Notes under the pieces: generated by a model | What the model was told of the DNA's origin: nothing | What the model saw: the letters and a program-made list of their open reading frames with translations, nothing else | Databases searched by the model: none | Assembly: GCA_964035545.1 (NCBI GenBank) | Contig: OZ037768.1 | Span: forward strand, 19,199,700-19,263,699 | DNA from: Bugula neritina | Taxonomy: Eukaryota; Bryozoa; Gymnolaemata; Cheilostomatida; Bugulidae | Direction of reading: 5' to 3' | Length of the DNA: 64,000 nt | Program-made: the position numbers and the translations under genes | In this document: positions 47,240-59,400 of the stretch, piece after piece | How positions within the stretch are numbered: the first letter of the stretch is position 1 | Layout: each line of letters opens with the position of its first letter

Positions 47240-48605
47240 CTATACTGCTGGATCAGTGGCAACTTGTGAGTGTGTCAGAGTAGTGTCTTGTTGCGTGACT
47301 CTACAAATAAATTATGAATTTGAATATACTACAAAGTTGCAAACATTGTTTTAACAAAACACAGCATTTATTTGATATTATATGTAAAGCTCAAGTTGAT
47401 ATAATATATATTAAATAAATTTTAGCTTTCCATTTGGATACTCTGAAACAAAATAAAAAATAAACCAAAATTGGGTAAAGCCATGCAAACTAGAGAGAGA
47501 AAGAGAGTGGGAGAGGGGGGTGGGAGAGAAAGGTTAGGAGAGAGGATGGAAGAGAGATGGGTAGAAGAGAAAAAGGGAGAGAGTCAGAGAGATAGTGGAA
47601 AAGAGAGGAGAGAAAGGTTAGGAGAGAGAGAAGGTGGGAGAGACAGAGGGTGGGAGAGAGGGAGGGTGGGAGAGAGGAAGGGTGGGAGAGAGGGAGAGAA
47701 AGAGAGAGAGGTTGAGTGGAAGGTGTGGGAGAAAGAGACAGAGAGAGGAGTGAGAGAGCTTCCAGACTAACACCATTGACTTAAAAAATGTTGATAAAAA
47801 CTGCAGCAAGTCTTTAAAAACGATGCTAGCAAGTTCAAAGCTCACTATAACTTTCAAAATCAATAAAATGTCAAGTTCAAAAAACTCATCTGCGAGCAAA
47901 AAATAGTTACAGAGACAACCAGGTATTGGGCAAGAGCCAGCTAATAGGAGTACCTTTTTAGATAAACTGCATGCAGGCACAGTGAGATAGCATCGGTGAG
48001 TTGTGTCTTCATTTTAATTTCCTAAAAATGAACATAAACAAATGCTAGTAATGAAAGTTTTCAGGGTTATTAAGGGTGCAATTTTATCACTAAACATCAT
48101 AGCAATAGCAAAAATTGCTCAGTACAAATTTAAGAAAAATTTCTTTTGTCCATTACATAATACCCGAAATCAAATCCATTTATTCAATTCATCAAGCTGA
48201 AAAACCAAGAATAATCAGCAAGACAGTAAAATCACTTTCTAGTAAAAAACAGCTTTAGATCATAATTGTTGGGTTCAGCTCTTAAGCTAAGACACCGATG
48301 CACTGAAATACGAAAAAGATCAGCATACTTTTGACTGTCACAAAATTTATTTTACGTGCAACAGACATTTTAAGGTCACCCGCCACCCGCGCAGGACCAC
48401 GTTGGTGAAAGGTGACCAGATATTTTAAGGTCAATCAAAATCAAGCAAAGTTCATCGTCATATTGCTTACTGCTTAATGCTGCAGCTTATTTTGCTTACC
48501 AAGTTTCTTTCTGCAGAATAGTTGTAGCTAGCTTCTGATGATTTGCCATCTTTATTCCAGTCCAGGTTCAAATGACATCTTGATCGTTGCAAATATCCAT
48601 GCAAG
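47240..48605 (-). CDS. Candidate 3' end of an unrecognised gene (three exon-like segments)
   Basis: On the minus strand, 48605-48500, 48021-47954 and 47300-47240 are each open, bounded by AG and GT, and compatible in phase (0, then 2). The last ends in TAG. Together they read about 77 residues, including QRSRCHLNLDWNKDGKSSE and KMKTQLTDAISLCLHAVYLK. I recognise no family. Upstream exons would have to lie in the low-complexity island above 48606, where none was found. Three short segments can match by chance, so this is tentative. Confidence 0.3.
47492..47762 (+). repeat. Long polypurine (GA/GGGA) tract
   Basis: About 270 bp that is almost purely A and G on the plus strand, made of GAGA, GGGAGAGAG and GGTGGGAGAGA themes. 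The 99-codon frame it opens is charged low-complexity sequence and not a credible protein. Confidence 0.9.
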
Positions 48606-51600
48606 CTAAAAAATATTTATCAATCAGTACAACAACAGAAATACTTACAATGATCCAAATATTACTATTACATTACTATAACATTACACAGTAACACTAT
48701 GTTTATAATTGTAATACGGAAGCATGACTTTGTGGTAGTTTGATATGCTATAGCAAAAGGTAGAAAAATCAACTGAAAAACCGACAGAAATAATCAAGTA
48801 CAATTAACTAAAGTAAATAAACTTACTGAATAGTAAATATTTTACTATACTTAGTGAATTGATTTACTTCCACTAGGTTTACTTTCATGATTAAATGCTT
48901 CTGTCTATTTTCCAGTTTATAGGAATATATTAAAAGTGAAACCAATTATAATTACTATTACCTTATCTAGTTTTGACTATATATTTTTCACAAATATAAA
49001 CATAGTTATATGCGTATTCCTATTGTGACTGCAGATACCATTGCGGTAACTGAAATCAAACTTCATTCTACTTCAAGTTTCAAACATTGTCCCAGTTCAA
49101 AGACTAACAAGTAAATAATTAATAACTGTGAAAGCTCCAATAAGTTACTTCATTATTAAATAAGATACAACTGATTCTACTGTATATGATACTATGGTAT
49201 CTGTATTAAATTAAAACATAATTATAAAAATCAAAAGTTGTATTTTGAGCACTTATATTATAGTAATTAAATTAACAGCTTAAAATAGGCACATTAAACC
49301 ATGATTGGAATTTTTATCCATTTATCTTTATAATTATATTTATTCTTTATTCTGAAAGTTGACCCAACACTGGTAACAAAACTAAAAGTAATTGATTAAG
49401 TATGATTTATTCTTACACACTTTACCATTATATTTAGTCTTCCTGACTTTCAGTCTGTCATAGTGATTACTACTATATGAAAATGACTTTGACTTAGGAG
49501 TCATAATTATAGTCACAGTGTTGATAAGTCAACAGTGTAGGATTAACACAGCACTAGACTAGTACTACCTCCAGCTTTCAAGTTTATGTTAGGGTATCTC
49601 TAAGACTAAAGAGTAACCCTAATAATGTAAGCAAAGAGCAGTGAGTAATAAGCATGCTATTCAACTTCAAGTTTCACTAGTACTATAACCAATACCACAT
49701 GTATTTTAATAAAATTATGTAGCTGGTGAGTGAACTATAAAATTAAATAGGGATCAAACTTTGAGCAATATTAATAGAAATAATATTAGGACAGAGGTTT
49801 CCAATTATTAGTATGTGAAACCAAAGGGGAATGGATAACTACTATTAGTATTATTACATTTACTTTATATTTAGTTTTACCAGTTCGTATTATGATTATC
49901 TTACTTTGAATTGTAAAGTATAATAATTATAATATTCATAGTAGTATATTTATATTAGTAATTAATATGTATATTAGTAAAAACATTTGTTTTAAGTTGC
50001 TTGTTTATTAAATTATTCTAAATCCTAATAACGACAATCTTAATATTAGTGATAATCATTATGCTCATCACTGTCCCCAAGTGCTATCAGTATGACCATC
50101 GCAATGTGAACCTAGACGTGAATGTAAAAAGGCACTGCAAAACAGAACATGGGATGGAGGCAGATATCCATACCATAATACAAATATCGATATTGAATTT
50201 TATAATCATAAATATTATACAAATATAATGATAATAACTACAATGATCAAAAATAAATAATACCAAAGAGTTTTCGAATTACTATTCATAAAATCAAATA
50301 TCACATTTATAAAGATATAATCATATCTATTATTAAATTTAAGTCAATTATACTAATAGCAATAGTAATATAAATAGAAAAAAGAATCATTGACCAGGAG
50401 TAGGTGCAAAATAAAAGTCAATTTTAAGACAAAGAGTAAGAAAAATACTAAATCGATATTTAAAATTACTTATTTTTAATCTTAGTCACTTACAGTCAGT
50501 CTTAGTTTAATTTTTACTACTAAGTCTTTAATTTCAAGTTCATTTTGACAATAAACTTGAAGACTTCAACTAAGAATATGTATAATTCAAAATTCCAAAC
50601 TGGTACAAGTAAAAGTTGCTACTGAAGCTTTGTAATACTATTTTAAATTATTGGTATGATAGCATTATATTTTGATTCATAGCAATATTGATAGTGACAA
50701 TTTCAAACATACCCATACCATTACTGTTACAGTTTAAGTTACTATTGCCATTGTGATTGCCAGTAATGAGTAAATATAATTTAAATTTATATGACTATTA
50801 CTATTAGTATTACTATCACTATCAGTACCGGTACGAGTATAAGTATCACCATGATTCAAAATCAATGTATATTTTATCGATTTACTTTTATATTATCATT
50901 TTATCATTATGTTCATCACTATGATGCTATCATGATATTAATTTTTAATTTAAACATAATAAAATCATAGGTATAATCATAATGATAATCATAATCATAA
51001 TCATAATGCTTAATTTTACTTTTAGTTCAGGTTCAATGATTTAAGAGTAAGTGAAAGTTACTATAACTATTGCCATTGTGATTGCTAGAAATAAGTAAAT
51101 ATAATTTAAATTTATATGACTATTACTATTACCAACACTCAGACTTACTCGGACTCACTCTGTCTCTAACTCTAAGTCTGAGTCTCACTCCACCAGAGTG
51201 AGAGTAACACTGAATTACTATAACTATAACTATTACTATTAGTATTAGCAAAATATATCAACCTTATGATTGCCTATCTTAATTAGTTATTACAATATGT
51301 TCGGCATTGATGTTGAACTAAAAATATTAATAGTTATTACAATCACAATGACAATGCCAATATGAATATGATCAAAGACAAATTATTCCAAGCACTGAAG
51401 CAGTTTGAGTTGAAGGTAAGTTATAAGTTGAAGTAGTACGTAAGTGGTAGTTGACACTGATACTATCAGTGATAGGTCTATACTCCATACCAAAGAACTC
51501 AATAATATTACCTATATATTACCATAAATTATATTACTATTAGTATTACCTATAATTAAAATATATTATTTCTTTTCCAGCTCAGTGCTTTATACCCTCT

Positions 51601-53520
51601 ACTTAGTCTAATGCGGCGCACATGACGAGAATGTGAGGTGAAGGTCACTCACAGCTAAAATCGCCAAGGATCTGTAATCCATCACTAGTAGTAGTAGTTC
51701 TAGTAGTTGTACTACCAATAATCTGGCTTCGCTATGGCACTACGAATTGAATGTTGACAAGACGCATGCATGTTTGCTGTTGGTAAACTAATTTTTACTG
51801 AATTTTAATCATGCTAAGCTGCAACCTATTTTCTAATGAAATAATATATTCAATAATAATATAATAAATATAATAATATTAATTATCGTTATAATATTTT
51901 ATCATTTAATTTTATAACTTTTACTTTTAGTTTTAGTATTTTGGTTTTACATCAAAATTTACATCAAATATTACATCATAATGATTATCATTATGATTAC
52001 AAAATGAAAATAATTATCATTAATCATTACCTTTTAATTTATGATTATAATTAATGTTAGAATTACCACAATTATTCAGACAATTACAATCATAATGATA
52101 ATGGCATAATGCCAATGATAATCACAATCGTAACACTAATAATAAATAAATAATGGTAATAGTCAAACTCAAGGATTAACTTTGAGCCAATGATTCAGAT
52201 TGTCTAAATTTAATTAAATAAATTTCAGCCTTGGGTTTAACTTTACAGTTCACAATTTTATTTTACATTACGACTGAGAGTCACAGTAAGACTAAGAAAA
52301 AGAGTAAATCATACCTTTCTTGCAGTTATTTTCAAAGTTTGTAGTTGTACTAGTACAGTAGTAGACCTAGTAGTAGTACTAGTAGTAGTAGTAGTAGTAA
52401 CAGTACTATTAGTAGTAGTAGTAGTAGTAGTACTAGTACTAGTAGCAGTACTAGTACTAGTTGTAGTACTAGTATCAGTGGTAGTAGTAATAGGACTGCG
52501 ATCTTAGATGTAAGTCTAATGAAATACGAATAATAATAGTATAAGTATAACTTTTACATATTTAGTTTTACTATAAGTGTAAATATAATGAGTAATAGTA
52601 AAACTCAAAGTATATACATTAACTCAGTTTAGCATTAATGATAAAATATAATAATTATAATAAAGTAATATGATCACCATTACGATTATAATTAAAATTC
52701 TTAGTAACACTTTTATGATACTCAGTTTAATTTATTAATATTAAACGTTAGTTTGGCTACCACAAATAACTAATAAGTGCTACTATAGGTAACTGTAAAG
52801 ATAAGTATAAATTTAACTATAACATAGACTATCAGCAATAATAATATATCATATTGGTATTAAACTATATTATATGGATAATGCAAATCATAGATCATAC
52901 CTCATGATAATTATTCCTAATGATCTTACTTTTTATATGCTGATGCTAATAAGTAGTAATTTTAAATTTAATAACTCATGAATGATGAATAAGATAACAA
53001 GAATAATACTGGACCTAGTAATACTATTATTAGTCCTACTACTAGAATTTTATTATCTTATATGTGTAATACGCTTCTTTTAGTAATACTGCTGGTCAAA
53101 GTTAGTGTTAATCATATTTATAGTTAAATGTTGAAGGAATAAATTAGTTCATAACATAAACATTGCACTATGTGAATATGAAATTTAATATGAATATGCC
53201 AATTACACTTGCTGTTGCTCTTTAGAGACTAGAGTTATAACTTATAACTATGATATAATAATGAATACCATTATTTTAACTAATCATATTACTCAGCTAA
53301 TGTTAATGATAACTGTAAGTCTAAAAACCATTACGGTTATAGGTATCACTGACTAATATTATTAATAATATAATCATTCGTTTTATACTTGTACCTATAT
53401 TTATATTTATACTTATACCTATTTTTATACTTATGATCATATCTATACTTTCACGTATGCTTGTACATTTTACTCATAGTATCAGGGTGGCAATCGAAAA
53501 GTCATAATCGATATGCTAAT
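48606..53520. repeat. Large cryptically simple AT-rich island
   Basis: Nearly 5 kb dominated by shuffled ATTACTATTAGTATTA, ATAATCATAATGATAAT and similar words on both strands. It has local AGT arrays (51685-51716, 52345-52490) and many short inverted repeats. The style matches 30180-30960. No gene was recognised, though isolated exons could hide here. Confidence 0.7.
52345..52490 (+). repeat. (AGT)n microsatellite with ACT interruptions
   Basis: About 145 bp of AGT triplets mixed with ACTAGT palindromes; the same type as the array inside the nested gene's intron. Confidence 0.9.
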
Positions 53521-53689
53521 CTAATAATAGAACCAACTGCACTAATATAGTTGTATATTATTATTATTGTTGATTGACCGTAGTTTTTTAGCTGGTGTAA
53601 CCTTTTACCATTGGCCTAGTTATACTAAGCTGAAATGGATAGAACTTTTCTCAGGATGTGAGCTTATCCTGATCCTAGTAAGGGTGTCT

Positions 53690-56450
53690 GCTGAATTAAT
53701 GAGCATTTGTTTTCAGCTACTCCAAGTAGTGTCAGCCAGTCTACAATCTTGTATAAAGCTCCAAAGGCTCCAGTTACAACGGGATGACTTTTTTGATGTT
53801 TTCCAAAGGCGGGTTTATTCTAGTGCTAAATTCTGATATTTTCCTAACTTTTCGAATTTTTTTCTTTTACTCTGTAGTTAACAGGGACTGTGATATCAAT
53901 TATCGTTGTTTCAGCATTATGCTTGTCAACTACTAATATATCGGGTCTCCTAACTTTGATGACTACGTCAGTGTGTATGTTAAAATCTTACAAGGTTTTT
54001 ACATTATCATTTTCCAGTACTGATTCTGCTTGATGGCCGTACCAATTCTTACTTTTCTGAAACCCACGAAGTTCACACAACTACTATTGAAATTATCAAT
54101 GCCAAAAGGTTGTGTTTTTTCTTATATTCTCCTTCTGCTACCTTCTCAAACTCACTCAATACGTGCATCGAAGTTTTGTCTCTTGCGTTACACATTCCAC
54201 ACTTCTTGCTACCCTGTTCTCTCATCATAGCCACTTTATAATTTCTAGTAGTGAATAGTTGATCTTGCGCAGCTGTCAGCAGTCCTTCTGTTTCCTTTTT
54301 CAGCCAACCATACTTTAACCAGTTCCAGGAAAATGCTTTCATGTCTTCCACCATTTTGATATATTGACCACGTGAAGCTTTTCTTTACACTCATCAGTTC
54401 TTTCTATCACTTCATCATTATTTAGTTCTACCGCCGTTTTGTCTTTTAGGAAGGTATTCAGTGTGGTGTTTCTATCAGTCTATGTTATATTTATGTAGTC
54501 TGACATGCTGCAGTTTTCAATCTTTATGCATTTTTCAGTTGACAACATTCTTCTACCGCCTTCCCTTCTGCTAAAATACAGCCTGCCTACATCTGCTCTC
54601 AGATAGGGTGCACGGTTTGTTGTCATTAGCTTCCTTGTCTTTCAGTCCATATTTTTTAGCTCATGAAACATTTCAGTCAAGTATTCTAGGTGTGTAATGC
54701 ACTGCTGTTACTGCCCATGTGTTTATTGCTTTGATTGTGTTCTCACCATTCAGTTTTGAATCCAGAACTTTTCTTATTTGTTTGTAGTACTCCTTGATCT
54801 TATTTTTTATTTCATATATTTGTATTCTATCAATCTCAAGAACTCCTAGATATTTATGCGGCTTCTCACCCAGATCTTTGATTACCTTTCATCAGGCAAA
54901 CTGATTCCTGTGTCCTTGATTTTCTTTCCCTTTCTCATAACCAGTGTGGCACATTTTTTGATCCAAATTTCATTTCTATATTCCTTGTGAAGATCCCGGC
55001 AGTGTTTACCAAAGCTTCCAGTTCTGACTTTGATTTCCTATTTACCTTCAGGTCATCCACATATAGGAGATGGTTTGTTTTCTGTCCTGTCGAAATTTGC
55101 ATCATTGAGCCGCTTCTGTCATGCGAATCGGTAGTTGGAGAAAAGGGATAGAGATAAAGAGTCTCCTTAGAAAATTCTTAGTTTGATCTTTATTTCTCCT
55201 ATCTTTTCTTCCAGGTATTTCAGTTGTGTTTTCCAGGTTTCATGCTTTTTCTTATCAACCTTATGACATTAATTGCTATTCTAGTTGTTTGCATCGTTTC
55301 TAAGATCTAATTTCCTTGTCTTTACATATGCTCCAACTTGTTGCTAACTTTATTTAGTCATTCTGCATTGGTATTGTTTTTAGTTGGCTGACCCCATATA
55401 TTTTATCAGAATGCTTTTGATTTCCTTGTCAGGTGCCTCTTTAGATGTACATTCATTTCCTCGTAATTCTTGATAAAAGCGCTTATCATTGTAAACATTG
55501 TGTTCTGATTATATTGATCAACTCATTCTGTATATCTGTTTATCTTCTGGCTTACAGCTCTCAGGTTTTGCTTGAGTTTTTCAATCACTACACCACACTC
55601 TTTGTTCTTTATCCTATATTTTTCTTCAACCATTCTTCTCAATGAATCATTGTAAGCTCTACTTTTTAACTCTGCTATTTTACTTGAGTCTGATCTAATT
55701 TCTTTTTATTTCTTCTGCAGTCGTATTTTCCATACTTGTACATTGTCAGTTTTTCTTTTTCCTTTTTGTTACACACTTGTTCTGTTACTATTTTCCGCAC
55801 AAGCCATGGTGGTGTTATTAAGCTCAATGGTATTAATAATCTCAACACGGTTTAGCACATCATTAATCTGTTTTACTGCCTGTAGTAATTTGACCCTCTC
55901 AATGTGCCTAAGGGCTCTTAGTGTTGGTCGATCATTAGATAGTTTGTTATGCTCATTTATAATTTTTCTACTAACACTTTTTCTACCTCTGAACTAGGTA
56001 CTCTTAAAATTCTCATGGCTGATTTATATGCTATCTCATGTTGTACTATAACATCCTCTATTGGCAAACTTAGCTCTTCTTCATCAATTGATGTGCCTAG
56101 TTCTTGCAAGGTCCCTTCTTCAATCTTATGGAGTTCTTCTTCCATAAAATGCTTGTGTTTCTTCATAGTTCTTGCTTAATCCACTAGTCTCTATTCGCTG
56201 ATGTTAAACCCTCCTCTGTTTTCCAGCGTTTGCACATTCTTTTTAAATAATTCCTTGATCCGGGTCTACAGAGCTCATACATTGTTTTTCTATAACCTCT
56301 CAATTTGGGTGTACTTTTGAAGCAGCATTTCATGACAACTTTGTTGTCTTCTCTTGAGTATCTTCTTCTAGTTGTGCCAGTAACGGGTTGACGGCCGTAG
56401 GTTGCCTGGTCCTCCACATACCCACTGCCAGCGAGACATGCCATGTTTAG
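53690..56450 (-). mobile_element. Decayed non-LTR retrotransposon (LINE) with restriction-like endonuclease
   Basis: Read on the minus strand, fragments occur in order in several frames, with stops and frameshifts between them. They are: an N-terminal basic segment (TPKLRGYRKTMYELC), a coiled region (YRIKNKECGVVIEKLKQNL), reverse transcriptase with the catalytic YVDD at 55063-55052, a thumb segment (EKPHKYLGVLEIDRIQIYE, then INTWAVTAVHYTPRIL), a CCHC-like finger (CGMC, then HVLSEFEK with Phe in place of the final Cys), and an endonuclease-like end (VRRPDILVVDK, then TIIDITVPVNYRVKEKN). The RRPD...ID pattern fits the PD-(D/E)xK nuclease of restriction-like-endonuclease LINEs. The copy cannot encode an active protein. 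It resembles elements I associate with cnidarian and lophotrochozoan genomes. Confidence 0.85.
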
Positions 56451-57400
56451 TTAGACATACCATTAACGTCGTTGGCTTTATTAGTTCTATTTTAATGGAT
56501 CATATTATTATTTTTAATTATTATTATTATCACTATCAGTAGCAAATAAATAATTTTATATTTGTTATTAGTTACTACTTATAGAAATTGAGTGCCACAG
56601 CTTGAGGGTTATAAAGTCAGTCTTAGTCAATGTAATGGGGATGCTGATACTGACATTTGGCTTCGAGCTCATAGTTAAATTGCTAACAACTATACCTAAG
56701 GATAACAGGAGTATTAAAATGTTAATTTATAATGATTATAACCTTAGAGTGGAGATATTATTCTCAATTTATTTAGTTTTTACTTTACTAATTTTTATTT
56801 TATTCATCAACCTTACTGTCTATTTAAATAGCAAACTAAAGAATAATTATGAAGGCCTTTGAATTGAAGTACTTTTCTGTAGCTGATTAGATTTCAAGTA
56901 TTAAAATAACATACTAAGACAGAATACCATTATATGAGCTAGATTAATAAAGTAAAGAAGATTTCTTTGTTAATCAAAATATAGGTGTCACATATGCCTA
57001 TTTTTAAGATTATGTTCTTATATGTGCTGTCTTTTTAATATTTTTAAAGTGCTACATTTTGAGGGTACATCAATATGACTGCCCTGTAATTGCTTGTCAA
57101 CTATAAGAGTTAGACCTATAAACTGTCTCATTTTCAAATTATCTTTACTTTTCTAATTGATGTTAACATGACTATTCCTATTAGTATTTTGGTGTTTACC
57201 ATTAGTAATGTTTGAACTAACATCAATATCATTGTTAATTTGTCTAATTATTCAAATTTTAATATTCATCATTTGTGAACAGTAATAAAATTTTGTCTTT
57301 CTTAAATTAATGTGATGCTAGATTAGCTACTCTAGCAAGTGTGTATTGTGCAATGAGTACTAATGCCATATTTTTGCACTTCTTGTTCTATATAATTTAG
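56451..57400. other. Spacer, with one hydrophobic short frame
   Basis: The plus-strand frame 56602-56862 (86 codons) would have two hydrophobic stretches, but it sits in AT-rich DNA that favours Leu/Ile/Phe by chance. No splice or homology support. Otherwise nothing was recognised. Confidence 0.4.
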
Positions 57401-57409
57401 ATTTAAGGT

Positions 57410-59400
57410 AATAATTCCTAAAGCTATCACATAATGCTGCTATCAGTTATAAAGATGTCACTGATCCAAACATTGAAAACCAGCTGAGTGCATGCAAGGT
57501 TGAAAACTTATTTTCTCTGGTTAGGTAAGCAGAAAGGTATTTGCTGTAATTTACAACTATTTTGTTTTCAACATCCTTGATGTTCATCTCTAAAAGATAA
57601 GTAGCACATAATGGTACCTGTTTTACTTAGCAGAAGAAATTATTGTCAAAGCTCTATTACTACATTTTAAATTGTATGACACTCTTTTGACTACAGTTGA
57701 TTTCATATCTCAAATAATTATATTTCTGACTCATGAAACTGTAACCACACACTTGAGAACAAAATAAATAATGATATGGAAGCTTTCTTTAACTTTGTCA
57801 ATTTAGTCAACAGCCAATGACTGAAAACATGTTTTGTACACTATTGATTGCCTCTCTATTTCCGCTATAAGGCAGAAACTTTAATCTCAAAATTTAAGAC
57901 ACTGGCAATTCTTCCCAATAATACGTTCAAAACAAATATTTTTTGCCAAGTAATATAGTATTTAATTATATTTTTTAGTCAAAGAAATTTGTTTGGTTTC
58001 TTGTGTCATCTTGAATAGCTTGTTATTCATTATCTTTTTCTTCGTGTTATGACTATGAGTGTATATAACCTTTGCTGACAGGTTTTTCCCCCATCACTAT
58101 ATGTTTCTCTGTTTACTCTCTAACAGTTTTATTTCCGTTCATTTTTTAGAGTTTACTAAAATGACATGGGTGTGCTTTGTTGTGGCTCCTAATTGAGCGC
58201 ATCCGTTGAGATTATTGGAAGTTTTGTTGAAACTGAGCTGAGGCCTCTTACTCCTAAAGGCAAGAATTTGAGTCATCTTAGCTACTTGTAGCATATCAAC
58301 ATCGAACAGCACCATTCCATTACTCTAAGCTTAAGGTTTTGGCTGCATTAGATCAACAGGTAAGTTTAATAGTTTGTATTTCGTACACTATTTCATGATG
58401 TCTGTTCAGCATTTACTTGGTAGCACACATTTATAGATTTTGCATTCTTTTAGTTTTTTGCAGTACAACTTTTCTACGCAACTATTACACTGTTGTTGCT
58501 GTTAATTGTAGTTTATTCTGCTTGACCATGCAATTATTGAATTATGTTGCAAAGGTGATTGAGTCCTTTTATTTAATTTAGTACACACTGGAAATCTGCA
58601 GTTTTTAGCCATTTTTACAATTTAGCTGCTAATGAACAATGCTTTTTGCTTAAAATTAGTGAGACATCAAGAAATACACCTAAATAATCAAGGTTCTTCT
58701 TAGTTTTGCATGATTTCTCATGTTTTTTCCTATTTATTCATTTCATTTGGATTGCCTACTGTTACAAACTAACCGTGGCGATCCCCAGTCAGAAGTTGCT
58801 GTAATTAGAAAAAAGCATAGGAAATCAAAGAAAATTAAAAAGAGCCTTGATTATTTAGGTGTATTTAATAATATTTTTTTAGTTTCGGGCCAAAACTCAT
58901 ACGTTCATTAGCAAAAACTTGAGATCTTCAGTATGTACTAACCTAAATAAAATGAACCAATTGCAGTAAATTTCTGCATTTTCTAATACTTCTTAAATTT
59001 ACACCTAAAATAGTGCTGTTTTAAGAAAATGACACTAGCTGCTGTTTTCATGTATGTGCCCCAATTGTATATAATGCTGTTGATTTGTTTAGTGCTTTTT
59101 CTATTTGTTTGTTATATAACTTTTCTTTTATGGTTGTTGCCAGCACCTAAAGCATTATTCGTTAGTGTCAATTAATTTCTACTCACAGTTTTACTGTTAC
59201 ATAGTTTATAAAACCCTTGTGTCAACTTTTCTAGATATCCTGGTTAAAATTGTTCCACTTGATGAATGGCATAGGGCATATGCAATAGCAAAACAGTTGC
59301 AGGCTGTTTTGGAAAAAAAATTGTACATATAACCTTTATTTTATACATGTTATTTAGGCTTTGGTAGAACTGTTGGAGAGCCTTCCTCTTGAATAAAGCT
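57410..59400 (+). pseudogene. Scattered exon-like fragments, unrecognised (gene remnant or unresolved gene)
   Basis: Open plus-strand segments with splice-like edges occur in order. The first reads YKDVTDPNIENQLSACKVEN and ends in GTTAG|GTAAGC near 57525. Another reads SFVETELRPLTPKGKN near 58220. LVAYQHRTAPFHYSKLK then VLAALDQQ ends in CAACAG|GTAAGT at about 58361. SEVAVIRKKHRKSKKIKK lies near 58820. After TTTCTAG at 59233 comes ILVKIVPLDEWHRAYAIAKQ. A last open piece, ALVELLESLPLE, ends at TAA near 59394. The first three do not join in one frame without a stop. This may be a decayed gene, a host gene I failed to splice, or chance. Confidence 0.25.

Noticed and set aside
47471-47770. Charged 99-codon frame rich in Arg, Glu and Gly
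   Set aside because: Encoded by the polypurine tract; low-complexity artefact.
51371-51640. Plus-strand first-exon candidate MIKDKLFQALKQFELK followed by GTAAGT and an acceptor near 51580
   Set aside because: The joined frame stops after about 30 residues and the surroundings are low-complexity; too weak to call.
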